Shown one piece after another: positions 42,553 to 60,001 of a stretch of 64,000 nt of DNA. Position 1 is the stretch's first letter, and each line of letters opens with the position of its first letter. The DNA lies in the NCBI RefSeq assembly GCF_042242105.1, contig NC_092029.1:14680885-14744884 (forward strand). The letters are read 5' to 3'. Source of the DNA: Pempheris klunzingeri. Lineage: Eukaryota > Chordata > Actinopteri > Acropomatiformes > Pempheridae. A model generated the notes under the pieces. That model was not told the origin of the DNA. It saw only the letters and a list, made by a program, of their open reading frames with translations, and searched no databases. A program made the translations under genes and the position numbers.

Positions 42553-43627
42553 ATGGGGAAAAAAAACTGACTGCATATTGTGCTCTTTCCTGGAAAAATT
42601 TGGGGGAAATGTTCACCTGTGTTTATGAGTGCCATTTGAGTGAAAGGAGATGTTTGTTTTATGAGCCCCTTTCAGCTTATCTTGTAAAAATCTGTACTTT
42701 TTTTTTGTCATTTTGACTTATGTACAGTAAATCATGAGAAGGAAAACACTCCAGTTCTTTTCTTTGTTTCCTGTCAGCTGCTTTTGTAAAGTCTATGTTT
42801 TCTTTTCCTGTAACTGGCTTCTTCCTGATACCTCCTGCAGTACAATGGCTGAGGAGCATCTGGAAATTCCACTCAGCTGTATGTCTTTTATAAGCACATA
42901 CCCACAGGTTTAATAATATGCTGACAAAGTCCTCTCTTCATGTAGAGGATATGAGCCAGAAAAAAAATAATCTCAACACCGTTGTTGATCTGAGGCAATA
43001 ACTTATCCTTCTCCTGGTCAGGTGAACAGTTGGAAGGGTTTGGACGGCAGATTTCGTGAGCAGAAATGGAAATTATTATAGCAACCGCTTCTAAACAGAC
43101 AGAAGCTCTGTGGTGATCAGCTAGAACAAAGGGTTATGAAACTATGCCCACTTCCCCATTGAGCCTATGCATGAAGCTATTTTTGTTATATACAGTGAAG
43201 GTCAAGCTGATGTTGCCATAGTCTACATTTAAAAAAAGTATTGTGAACAACTCAGAAAAGCCAGTTTCACATATCATGTACCACATGTTTTAATAATACA
43301 CTGTTGGACTAATGTGACCAACACTGATGTCATTAGTCGTGTCCTTAAGGAGCTTTGTTACATTTTATTATGATAAGATAAAATCAAAATAGGGAACTTT
43401 TGAAAATGCTGCTTTCAGTGGCAATGGAAATAACATAATCGGATAACGGTGTCAGAATTGCCATCATTATCGAGATCAATCATGAGGACGGTTGAGATGG
43501 TGAAATTACGAATTAATTAAGGAAAGTATTAACTTTATAAGAAGTGCTGTGTTATTCTTCATCTTTACATGCAGGCTTAGCGGAAACAAAGCAGTTTGCT
43601 AAAAGCAAAGGTGTAATTCATAATAAT

Positions 43628-43745
43628 AATGATGGCTTTATTCCATTTAGCTGTGTCAGCCATTGTTCATGCTCACTGGGACACTTAATTGGAACAGAGC
43701 CGTCATTAACGGCATTAGGTCCACCCGTGCACTTCCTGCTATGAC
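43628..43745 (+). repeat. Interspersed repeat family A, copy 2
   Basis: AATGATGGCT, TTCCATTTAGCTG, CATGCTCACTGGGA and AGAGCC occur in the same order as at 15812-15925. Ends approximate. Confidence 0.5.
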
Positions 43746-43876
43746 GAGTCAAAATGTTGGCCTATTGATGTTTTTTCTTATGCATAATATTGTCAGCTAA
43801 GTATCAAAAGTAATAATACTCATCCTGCTCATAAGTAGTTATGTTGTTTTCTTTTGCTTACTTCCAGGCTGCGTGG

Positions 43877-43919
43877 AGGAACACTTGTGGTATAAAGGCT
43901 TTATACCACAAGTGTTCCT
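43877..43919. repeat. 43-bp near-perfect palindrome
   Basis: Two perfect 21-bp inverted arms (43877-43897 and 43899-43919, the left beginning AGGAACACTTG) are separated by a single G. It lies about 490 bp upstream of the slc35b2 start codon. Confidence 0.95.
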
Positions 43920-44404
43920 GCAGTTTTGACCTTTGCTTAACTACTTTATAGTATCATATATTTATAGTGGCACTACTTTAACTATTTCAAACGACTTTAA
44001 GGGTTTTATGCTGTATTTCCTCTGTATTTTTATGCACCATGCACAGCACTGTAGTGTATAAAATGTGCACTACAAATAAACTCGCTTTGCCTTGCAGTTC
44101 CTCCTCCACGCCGACAGGGGGCAGGGCCGCCGGGTGGGCGCTGTCCTCAGCCTCCGGCATCCTCTGGTGTTGAGGAAAGAGGAGGGGGGCCTTTCCTGCT
44201 CAAGTGAACACATCGGCAATTGAGAATAAGTTGAAGACATCAAAGCTAACGACGGCCAGTCCGAAAGAAGACGCTCCCTAATTGTTTTATTGAATTATCT
44301 TTACCTGGCGGATCTCCGCGGCTTCATGCTCTGCTTCAGCGGAGGCGTTTGAGTCTGTCGGCGTGTGTGCTGCGCCAGGTGTTGGGCTACAGAGTGTGGG
44401 GAAA

Positions 44405-47400
44405 ATGCCATCTTTTTCATGGAGGTAACGTTACAGACAGAGGGGGGCTAACCGGAAAAAATAATGCTAAAGACGAGTTTTAGGTGCGAACAACCTCCGG
44501 TGAAATGTTGATCAGTTTCCCTTACAGTCACAGTGACTGTCTGCAAACAGCCTGCTGGTCAAAGTAAAACTGTACAGTTTGCACACAGGAAGCGGAGCTA
44601 CACCAAATCCTGTGACACTAATAGGAATTTAAGCTAGCCTAAATTAGCTTTATAAGTAAGTGACTTCATCACTTATTTAGGTTTGAAAGGTGCCAACAGA
44701 AATGGTGTCCCCGCAGAGGACACACATGCCTCCATAGATAACCATAATTATGACCATGTCATAGTCAGACATTAAAAGCTTGATAACTTCATGTGATAAC
44801 ATGCATCAGAAACATTGGCAGTGGCACTATGGATGAAGTTCCTACACAGGTCATAGGATCTGATGGGTGATTTGGTGCAACACCGCTCTGTTTTTTTGTC
44901 CATCTTTACTGATGTGTTTACTGTGAATGTGGTAATTAATCCAGATCACTCCCTCCAGCAGCCTGGGTGTAAAGGTTACACAGTTATAAATGAAGGATTG
45001 GGCCAACAAGGGACTGCTGTGTTGTTTCAGTTTATATCATCTGCTGTCATTTACTCAACAGACGAGACACAAGCGCTCCTTTCTCCTCAGGTACATGCTG
45101 GCAGTGCTCCGTCTCTGTGCGCCCGTGGCGTAGCAGCCCGTTTGGTTGGCCGCCCAGCCAGTGCAGCGCATTCCTCCATGTAATAAGCTGCTTGTTCAGG
45201 GCCCAGGTCTCGTTGCAGCGGGCCACTGGCTGCCCAGGCTACAGCAGAGTCCCACACAAAGAGGCCCTGTGTGAGTCAGGCTCCCCTGGGAGGAGGCTTG
45301 GCCTCACTTTGAATGAGATACAGTGCCACGACAGCAAGGAGCACACCTCTTTCAGAGGAGGCTTGGGTTTCACCACAGGTGTGCTTGAGCCATCCGTGCT
45401 ACTGGAGGCGTTTGTTGGGGGGGTGGGTGATGAAGCTGGCCTCATTTCCACACGGCTAAGTTATTGAATTATGGTTGTTTTTACCTTATTGCAGACTACA
45501 TCCTCCACACCTTCTATACCATAGCTATAACTAGCCAATGTTGTGCGGAAGGATCAGTTTGCTCATCATGGATAGAACTCCGCTTTTACAGACCAACTGG
45601 GCTGAACTGAAGTGGGCTTAGAAGTACTACTTACTTTATGTTAAAAATTATGATGGTTAATAATGTAAAATGCATTGGCTTGACTTACTGATAATATCAA
45701 ATGTACATTATTATTATTATTATACATTACTGAAGCAAAAAGGGTGATATTTTTTCCGTCACTGGCATGTCCTTCATAACGTGGCCTGATCCATCTTGTG
45801 GTGTTGCCCTGTAGGGTTTGGCCTGCACTTGTGTTGCTTCTCCTCCCTTCCACTGCGGCCGCCGAAGAGTCGTCGCTACTGGAGGGCTGGCACGATGTCT
45901 GGCTCTTCCGCTTCCTCGTCAACATGTTGGGATACTCCACCATCATCATCCCGGGATACCTCCTCATTAGCTACTTCAAGCGCGTCAATTACTTAGAAAC
46001 AGGTTCGGGCTTGTGACATGCTGACATCTAATTTATGCAGGTTAAAGAAGACAAACGTGTTGTCATAGTCCCTTTTCTTAGCACCGTGACACATTGACAT
46101 TATTTTTTTATTTTAAATGCATTGTTTCCTTTCTTTCAGGCAGCGGGCTGTGCTACCCTCTCATAAAGACCTGCGTGTTCGGCAGCGAGACCAAAACAGG
46201 CCTGTTGGATGATGTGTCAGTTGCGCCCAGAAACGAGGGAGATTCAGGCTCGTCGGTTAAACAGATCATCAAATTAATCTTTTGTGCTGCTGGACTTCAG
46301 GTGGGGATCCTCCCAGAAAATACAGCCACTGAATACATACGGTCTAATCCCTATAATACCGCCACAGAGCGTCTGTTCTGTTTGTACAGCTGTAGGGACC
46401 TTTATTTTGTGTTTGTTTTTATTCAAGTGTGATTCCACTGGCAGTCTGGTCAGTTTTTTTTTTGTTTTTTTTTTCAAAGATGCTTCAGTAGAGTTTGTAC
46501 AAAGGGAGGTTCTAGTTAAGAGCAGGCCAGTAACTTCACCATCTATGAAATCAAGCTCTACATTAAAGACAGACCTACCTTAGAGCTGCACTAATCCATA
46601 TTTTTATATTGGTAATGGACTAAATGACTACATGCAATATGAAAGAGGCTGGTTGTTGTGACAAACACACAGTTATTACCCAAGTTTGCAGATACCTTCA
46701 TCCACCACCTGCCCAGTACTAAGTAGCAGACACACAAAGTAAGCGACTAACTCTTAGCAGTTTTAAGGAGTCAGATTAGAGTTGGTGGAGACCAACACTT
46801 CTGGTTCAGGTGTCCAGAAATACGACTCCAAATGAAGGATAATGGATAATGGCTGTTGGATGTGTCACTAGTAAACTGCTCACCAATACTACACTCACAT
46901 GCTGTATGTACATGGAGAGTTATTGGTTATTGGGATCACTTCATGGCCAGTATGAACACAGGCCATGAAGTTATGAATGTATGGTTTCACAGCCACGACT
47001 GAGTTGAGGAATTATTATAGTGACCAGTAAGATGGCATACGAGTACTGTACCAGGACAGACTTCTATAAATCCAAACCTGTTGTAGGCTTCAAGTACATG
47101 CAGCAAATGATTTTAAGCTCAAAGGTTGGGAATCCATTTCTGTGCGCACATTTTTAACAGATCATGAAACCTACCCCTGAAAAGATAAAGTCAGTTCTCT
47201 TATTCTTAGGCATCGTACCTGACATGGGGAGTCCTGCAGGAGAGGGTGATGACACGATCGTATGGAGCCACGACTCCAGAAGAGGAAGGCGAGAGGTTCA
47301 AGGACTCTCAGTTCTTGGTCTTCATGAACCGGATCCTGGCTCTGACCGTGTCGGGCCTGTGGTGCATCCTGTTCAAGCAAACCCGCCACGGAGCACCCAT

Positions 47401-48142
47401 GTACAAGTACTCCTTCGCCTCGCTGTCCAACATCCTGAGCAGCTGGTGCCAGTACGAGGCCCTCAAGTACATCAGCTTCCCCACTCAAGTCCTGGCCAAG
47501 GCCTCCAAGGTCATTCCCGTCATGCTCATGGGTAAGATCGTCTCCCACAAGAGCTACGAATACTGGGAGTACTTCACGGCCGTGCTGATCTCAGTGGGTG
47601 TCAGCATGTTCCTGCTGTCCAGCTCGTCCAGCAAGCACCCGTCCACCGTCACCACCTTCAGTGGGGTCATCATCCTCGTCGGCTACATCGTCTTCGACAG
47701 CTTCACCTCCAACTGGCAGGACAACCTGTTCAAGTACAAGATGTCGTCAGTGCAGATGATGTTCGGGGTGAACCTTTTCTCCTGCCTCTTCACTGTCGGC
47801 TCGCTGCTGGAGCAGGGTGCCTTCTTCGACTCGCTGGCCTTCATGACACGCCACTCCGAGTTTGCCTTCCACGCCGTGTTGCTGTCCGTGTGTTCGGCGT
47901 GTGGCCAGCTCTTCATCTTCTATACTATCAACCAGTTTGGTGCTGCCGTCTTCACCATCATTATGACCCTGCGGCAGGCCATCGCCATTCTACTCTCTTG
48001 TTTCCTCTACGGCCACGCCGTCACCTTAGTCGGCGGATTTGGCGTTGGTGTAGTTTTCGTGGCACTTTTCCTACGGGTGTACGCACGTAGCCGCATGAAG
48101 TCAGGGCGGCGGTTGGCGCAGCCGCTGGCGCAGAAGGTGTAA
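44405..48142 (+). CDS. slc35b2: Golgi PAPS transporter 1 (solute carrier family 35 member B2)
   Basis: Four coding exons: 44405-44424 (only 20 nt), 45815-46002, 46140-46300 and 47210-48142; phases agree, 433 aa against 432 in human. The N-terminus [17 protein letters not shown] is a signal or first membrane segment, and about ten membrane helices follow. Family blocks include [49 protein letters not shown] and [10 protein letters not shown], ending in QKV as in human. The protein exchanges the sulfate donor PAPS from cytosol into the Golgi lumen, so it feeds sulfation of proteoglycans and tyrosines. The donor after exon 2 is GTTCGG, a weak but possible GT site. The last exon carries most of the protein. 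Confidence 0.96.
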
Positions 48143-49249
48143 CACTCCGAAGTCGCACCAAACTGGGAACTGAGACCACGTTTTCTGTGGTGCTTTTTTG
48201 TCTATTTGTGTGTATCTGTCGGGTTTGGATTTTTTTTACTGTTCTTTTCCATCGGTTTTTAATATTTGTTAGCAATGGTACAGAAAGGGATTCTGCAGTT
48301 TTGACTCTTACACCAAGAAGCCCCCAAGGGGTCCATGTGATTTGTCAGGTCAGCAGTCACAGAAGTTTTGAGTGCCTGTAAGATTGTCTAATACAAGAGT
48401 CCCAAACCATAAACTGTGCAAACTGCCTCTTCACCTCTTTCACAGTTTAACAGTACAATACTGTTTTCCTAAACTACCTTGCGTGGCCATTTGCAGCCAA
48501 TGAAAGGTTACTGTGACCCTGGAAAATGTATGTATGGCTAAGAATTCATTTTTGAGCATTAATGACGTCGCCCCTTACTTGACTGTCACCTTCCGGAAAG
48601 ACGACACACACTGTCTGTCGAGGTATCTTTCAGTCACCAGATGCTTGTCTCACAGTCCTCCATGTTGGAGAGCAGGGGCCTTTATGTAGGATTTTACCTT
48701 GTAAAGCTGTAAACATAGCCTGAACACATGGTGCATACATTTCTGTTTAATTTAAGGTATATTAACATGTTCCAGAGGTTGCCATCTGTAATAGAGGGCG
48801 GTAAGCAGCAGTTTGTGTAATAAAGGGGGCACTACGTAGAAAATGTATAATTTTGCCCCGGCGTTACTGAAGCAGATGCTGCTGTCGGTACTTTTTTGCA
48901 CCGCATTATTTTAAGATATTTTTTGTTTGTCGTCTCAACCCAGATTTTACTTAATGTTTTAAAATCAGGCTAAAATCTTGTAAATATATCTCTGTCATTG
49001 TTTATTTCCAACCAGCTTGTCTGTTGTGTACTTTTGTAAAAGGACTGCTTCATTCGTTTCACTGTTACATGTGAATGTCTGGAAGAATACTGAATGGGTG
49101 ATGATGATGATGCTCTTTGCCGTCATAAGGATGTGGGACTGTAGGTCCAGTAGGGAGTTTGCAGAACAGAATGCATACAAGGGAAATGCAATGTTACTGG
49201 TACCTTGTTTTTATCATTCTACTATTTCCCCTCCTCTAACTGGATTAAT

Positions 49250-49255
49250 AATAAA
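49250..49255 (+). promoter_or_regulatory. slc35b2 poly(A) signal
   Basis: AATAAA about 1.1 kb after the stop codon; nothing stronger is seen earlier in the 3' UTR. Confidence 0.5.
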
Positions 49256-51763
49256 ACATATTAAATTAACTTAATACTATGAAGTGAAGATTTTTTATTT
49301 TACTGTTTACTGACATTGTGTGCTGAAGGATTTGCCTGTTTTGTCAGTGCCGTTTGCTTTGCAGGTAATACAATAATAATAAACCTTTATGAAGCAATTC
49401 TCATACACATGCACAAACTCAAGTGCTTTACATTACAAATAATGACTAAAAAGAAATGGAAAATGTAGACTTTATAATTATTTTTTAAAAAACAAAAGAG
49501 TGGAACAAAAAGTGCCAGCTCACATTTGCAGTCAGTTTGTGCAATGACTCAAATGTACACAAGCAAGCACAATGCAAAACAAATACAGCAGAGCAGAATA
49601 CACCACAGTCTGATACAAGTGGTTCTCAGGTTCTTCAAGGTGTACACAAGAAACCATTAATCAATTTAACCAATTTTATTAAAGCAAGGAGGTGAAATAA
49701 TCTCAGGATAACTCCAGTATCACAGAGAGACTGTCAGGAATTAGCTGTCTAGTGTATATGCCACTGTACAAATGAAAAAAGTCACCCCAGGAACTCGTGA
49801 GCTGGGCAGGACCAGAAAAGATGACCACGGGTCCTGTCAATCAACTCACAGGCGGCAGAGATGGACAGAAAGATGTTGTTCAGTTTGGTCTTAGAGAAGT
49901 GCAGCCAATACATGACTGAATGTGTTAAAGTCAGCATTGATAGAACATGTTTTGATGCTGCTTTCTGACTGTATTTTTATGTTCAACTATTAGAGTCCAG
50001 CAATGATAGAACATGCTTTATAATGACCTTGTGACTGATCCAAACTATGGGTTAGTTCGGATCAGCCATGAAGTCATAATAGCAGATAATTTGAATAGTT
50101 AAACTTAAAAACTACAGTCAAAAAGTAGCTTGTAAAACAACAAATTAATCACAACCATAGTAACTAAAATAACACTTATTTTGTAGAAATATATGTAATT
50201 TAAAAACAAGGCTAATAGGCTTCAGTCATTAGCAGCTAAGGCTAATGAAGAAAACCAAACTGATAGATAAAATCAAAGTATTGAACAATATGTCACAAAG
50301 TCCTTAAGATTCATCCTCTGGGGACCATGAAAGTATGAACAAAAATGTCATGGCAGTCCATCCAATGAACGGTCCCCTGAGGTCTAATGTGCTGACATGG
50401 TTTCTCTCTTTGAGCAGTAACTACAATCTATACATCAATATATAAATTGATACCAGAGATGTAGTTTTAAAGGTGGTTTTCTGATCAATAAGATAGACAC
50501 CTATATAGAGCTGGTTGTCATCTGCAAATAGGTTTGTCAGTTAAATGTTCTTATGAATCAAGTAAACAAGCAGCCTTAACATTTTTATTTCGGCATTGAT
50601 CCTACAACAGCCCATCGCTATGGTCACTGTTACAAGAAGTGGGGCAGTGACGGGTGACATGTAACAGGCTTATGTAATGAAATTACAAAATAAAAGTAAC
50701 CTGTTACAGTTAGTGAGAAAAAAGTATGTAATTGAATGACAGTTACTAATCAAAGTGTTTGTATTTACAAAGGGGTTACATCCGAATATTATCAGTAAAA
50801 AGCTTATATGTAGAATATAACGCTGGTCTGCACCTGTTTGGACACTTTAAGTACAACAGCATCAGGAGTAAAATGGCCAACAAGGAGCTTTCTCTACATC
50901 TGGACAGGTCCATTCATTACTCATTACATTTTTAACAGGTTAACTAGTGATTTGTAGCCAACTGCATTTCCAAAGTATCCTTCCCAACACTGGTCACAAG
51001 GTTGTCTTGCAGGTGTCCTGTGGCTGAGGCCCAGGTCCGTATCATCACTGCAGAGTTTTGGTTCAAATCAAATCAGTCATTTAATTCACTGTCCTTTCTG
51101 CCACCCCCACCCTCTCCAGACTCATCAAGAAGAAACACAGCGCACGTTAATTTTGAAACAAAGCTCTTGACATTCTACACTGATTCATAAACCCGACCAC
51201 TATTATGATTCACTGAGCATCAAACTGAAGGCCGTGTTTGACTGTAAAGTGCGACAAAACATTTCCCCCTGGTTTATCAATCTCTCAGCTGCTCAATGGG
51301 GGAATTTCCCCGCACCTCCCGTTTCACGCCATGCTACAGCCCAGTTTGAAGTAGTGCGTCACGATGTCTCCAGTCCTCTTTTCAATGGTACAAGAGGCAA
51401 ACAATAGAGGTGAGGGGGAGGATGGGGGGGGCGAGGGGGTGCGGGCATGTGGACCTTTGGTTTCAGCCCCCCACCAACCAGTCACCTTGGGCTCTCGCTC
51501 TGACTGTAGGGGTGACACAATGAGTGTCTTCGTTGTGTCTTTTATTAGCCAGCACGCGCGTCTGACGGTTTTGGCAATTCCCAGCATCACTTGGGAGCTT
51601 CCTGAAACCATTTATTCTGCTCAAACCTCACCCAGCAGTGAAACCGGAAAAGGGTCCATGGTTTTGTCGAGGACACTCAGAAGCTGCTGAGAAGCTAAAA
51701 ACAGTATCAAATCCTCTTGAGGGAAAGTTACACATTTTACTTATTATTATACTTACTTACTTA

Positions 51764-51880
51764 CACATGTTAATATGCTTATTTGTTTGCTTTCTTAACT
51801 TTAGATGAGATGGCTGATGACACCTCCAAGCTAGTTTGGCTTAGGTTACTTAGCTTAGCACAAAGACTAGAAACAGAGTT
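51764..51880 (+). repeat. Interspersed repeat family C, copy 2 (partial)
   Basis: ATGCTTATTTGTTTGCTTTC, TTAGATGAG, then TTAGCTTAGCACAAAGACT followed by GAAACAG correspond in order to the minus-strand reading of 23553-23850. The right part of the family consensus is missing. Confidence 0.55.
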
Positions 51881-52020
51881 ATGTGCCAAGCCACTTTTGC
51901 CATCTGTGTAAAAGTTACTTAGACAGAGTGGGGGTCATTTTTGTTCCGTCTTTGAGCTCCAGAGGTAGTGCAACAGTCGCACGGGCCTCTGGGTAAAAAG
52001 AGTGAGTGGGCAGGATGGGA

Positions 52021-52403
52021 CCATAGGCTGTATAAAAGAAGTGGACATAGCTTACGGATCTGGAAAGTGAAGCCAGTGCAGAAGTGCCTTAAAACCTGCA
52101 TTGCTTCTAATGACTCTGCTGGATGCAGAAAGAAACTCGATTGAATGGAAGTTTATGAGAAAATGAGCCTACCTCCGATGAGTTTATGGTCTGAGACGCT
52201 AAATAAATCATAGTGCCAATTAGAGGAACATGGTATGCTTTAAAGCGGGACTACATTGTGGCCTCCTTCATGGAATGAATGTCACTTCTGGCTCCAAAAA
52301 GCCAAGATGGCGACGCCGGTAAAGTCAAACTTGAGGCTTCAAAGCGGCAAACCAGTGTGTGGCGTCACAGTGGCTATGTCCACTTCTTTGGTACAGTCTA
52401 TGG
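52021..52403. mobile_element. MITE-like non-autonomous DNA transposon, 383 bp
   Basis: The ends form a terminal inverted repeat: CCATAGGCTGTATAAAAGAA at the left against CCATAGACTGTACCAAAGAA read inward from the right, continuing GTGGACATAGC in both, 28 of 31 matching. The flanks GATGGGA and GATGGGGA look like a decayed target duplication. No transposase frame. The inner text (AAGATGGCGACG...GGCTTCAAAG...GGCGTCAC) is one I know as a common percomorph repeat; superfamily uncertain. Confidence 0.75.
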
Positions 52404-52583
52404 ATGGGGAGCTACTCGACACAGATGCTTCTGTGTTACACGTCTTGTCTCTTTTGCTTTGCCGTCAGCTACCTAAGATGCCACAGTGGGGCATATTTAC
52501 AGCACAAACACTCATCTTATCATCTGCAAGAAACCAAATAAGCAAATGTCCTCAAAATGTCGAATGTCTCCTTTAAGTTGGTT

Positions 52584-52655
52584 TTTGGGATCTGAACCGG
52601 GACCGCGGTGCAGCCCTTCTAACCTTTAGGCCACCGCCACCTCGCAGCCTTTTAC
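52584..52655 (-). repeat. Possible tRNA-derived SINE head fragment
   Basis: On the minus strand a box-A-like GTGGCCTAAAGGTTAG is followed about 20 nt later by a box-B-like GGTTCAGATCC. Spacing suits a tRNA-type Pol III promoter, but the acceptor stem does not pair, so a SINE remnant is more likely than a tRNA gene. Confidence 0.35.
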
Positions 52656-54696
52656 TGTACATGTGGAACACAAACAGCGTGACAGACCACGTGTGACACT
52701 CTGTCACACCTCGTCATAAAGGTGATCGTTTTCGTGGGCCGCTGCAGTTTAAACTTCACGTTAGAAGGTTTTTTATTTTTCTCGAGTAGGCCTTTTATCT
52801 GCACATCTCGCTTCCTTCCTACTCAGTGTGGGTGTTAATCCTGTTCCTGTCTCTAGTATTTAACAAGTGCTGTCGAATATGAGAGGTAGCGCTATGATCT
52901 GTGTAACAAAACTGTTTCAGATCATGAGTAGTAATTATGTTTTTTTCTGGCAGCTTGCATCGTAAATGTCACGGAAACTTTATTACGCCACTGTGCACGC
53001 AGGCTTGCAGGACTGTGTGGTTGCAGCGTTCACTGTGATGCCAAGCTGCACCTTTTTATCTCGTGTTATTGCCGTGTTTTTTTCCTTCAGTGATTAAAAA
53101 AAAACTTTCTGCCTGTTATCATCTGTTATCAAGTCACCATGAAATATGCACGTAGAGATAATAGGAGTCCAGAATCACCTGAATCTAAACCCTGCATTCA
53201 TGCAGCGGAGGGTGCAGGTCTTTTTAGGCAGGACCTGCAATCTTCCAGTCGACACACTTTAATTTCTCTGTCTGTCTGCACTGGCAGCATGCAGAGAAGA
53301 GACGACAGGCTACAAAGGTCACAACAACTGTGACACTGCAAGCAAATGTTACACAACAGCCCACAACCCCCGCAATTAATCCACTCAGCATTGTGGGCCG
53401 AGAGCTGGTTTCCACAGGAAGTCACTTTAGTTAAAACAAGGGCAAGTCAAACCAGAATCACCTTTTGACTTCATGAGGGAAACCTGCAGTCACTCCTCAA
53501 GAACATCACAGGAAATTTCCACCAGCTGAGCCAGACGGGTACCTTACTATGGACCTAATTTGCATTTTACTTTGTTTTTTTCAATTTAGGCCCACTGTTC
53601 TATAGAAGACACCAATCTATCCCAGAACAATCACATAACAGTCTGTTACACAACTTCTGATTTATAATAATACATATAAAATGCACTATTTTAACACTTA
53701 GCTCCATGATGTAATGAGAGCTCATATGTGGATATGTTTTTGTTAAATTCTCCATAAAAGGATTTGCAGATGCAGTGTGTGTGCTCAGCAGGGGCAGACG
53801 CCCGCACTTCACCGTTTTACTGTCAAGAGCAGAAGAGCCGCGGCTGCCACCCCCTCAAAGTTGTGCAAAACACATGACTTCCAGGAAAACTACAGACTTA
53901 ACATTTCCCCCCCCAAAGCGTTCAGCTGATGCTTCACTTTCAAGAAACACGCGCTTTCAGTTCATAGCTGTGTTTCATTGTACGGTGTGACTTATTTTCT
54001 CTAATGTTACTGGTAATACTTGATCTCATAACACATCTCATCTCTAACACGTGTGAATAAATGACCATTGATCCTGATAACTGGTAAGACACATCCGTGG
54101 AACAGGTCTGCAGAACACCACATTTCCTGACACAATGCACTTTAATGTACTCTAATATATGTGGGGCAGGAGGGGGATTTTTAAAAAAGTAAATTACAGC
54201 TCAGCCTGCTACACTAACGTTAATTAGTGCTGGGCTTCTGTAGGAATACTAAATTATACTATAATCCAAAGGCTTCTAATGAACCATGTTCACACAAACC
54301 AAATTATCAAAAGGACAGCAAGTGTGCTTTAAATTTGATTTTGAACTAAATAAGTGACTTGACTTCTATTACGGTCAGTTGCATTTACCAACATCTGAAG
54401 ACAGTTCACTTCACCTTCAGTAAATGTGCCCATGAAGCTAATTGACATCTTTACTTTCAGCTTTAAGTTCTCCTTTAACAGGCATATTAAGTTTTAGTTC
54501 TACACTTTTGCTGTGTCCCAGTTCCTCACTAGCTGTACAGATGGTTTAGTGTTTCAGGGAGTTTGATCCTCCTGACAAGTGTACATGGAAAATTTCTGTC
54601 AAGTCCTCAGAAGTTCTGTATGGAAATGTCCCCACCTAGTGGCCACCCAGAGCAGCCCCACATGTAGAAGTAGGTCAGGTTAGTTCAAGAGGCTGC

Positions 54697-54731
<35 letters not shown>

Positions 54732-54803
54732 CCAAATTGTATATAGGTTGAAATGTGGGGATGGAAGGCATAAATACAAAGACAAAACATAAGGTATTAC
54801 ATC

Positions 54804-54809
54804 TTTAAT
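54804..54809 (-). promoter_or_regulatory. hsp90ab1 poly(A) signal (ATTAAA)
   Basis: ATTAAA on the minus strand about 410 nt after the hsp90ab1 stop; ATTAAA is the commonest variant signal. Confidence 0.5.
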
Positions 54810-55220
54810 TTTTTGCAAAACAAGACTTGGAATACAGACAAGCCTGGACTCAGGCAAAAGGAATCATACAGTCCTCTCTCCATGCAGCGTGCAGTGTTGC
54901 ACATGAGCAGAACGTCCCCAAACCCACCAGACCTGGTCCATTAATGGAATGTACCATTCCCATGTTCACACGTTTACCACTCCAACATTTAAAACTCAGT
55001 GCAACAGGGTACTCGTTAAAACATATGTGCTGTCACCATGAACGCAAAAACCAAAATTGCTTTTCTTTAAAAAGGGTCTTGCAGAGTAATGCTCTAGACA
55101 CAAGAGCAACACTGGTCCACCACACAACATGAATGACTTTGTTTTGCAGTTACTGCAGTTTTAAAGGATGAACAATTGAAAAGTGAGGCTAAAGTGTTAG
55201 AAATCTGAGAGGGGGTTGGT

Positions 55221-60001
<4,781 letters not shown>

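Larger units (their letters stand above)
42570..44404. other. Spacer between nfkbie and slc35b2
   Basis: No coding exon seen. It contains a repeat A copy (43628-43745), the palindrome at 43877-43919, and from about 44090 a GC-richer stretch that should be the slc35b2 promoter and leader. Confidence 0.55.
49275..54790. other. Spacer between convergent slc35b2 and hsp90ab1
   Basis: About 5.5 kb with no recognisable coding exon. Items found: an imperfect 45-bp direct duplication (49930-50036), a G-rich run (51414-51445), a repeat C copy (51764-51880), a MITE-like element (52021-52403), a tRNA-like SINE head (52584-52655) and a poly(A) tract of 27 (54705-54731). Confidence 0.6.

Noticed and set aside
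43877-43919. microRNA hairpin
   Set aside because: A one-base loop and perfect arms cannot be a normal Drosha/Dicer substrate.
54705-54731. Poly(A) tail of a retroposed copy
   Set aside because: No gene-like or SINE body precedes it and no flanking duplication was seen; it is treated as a simple repeat.
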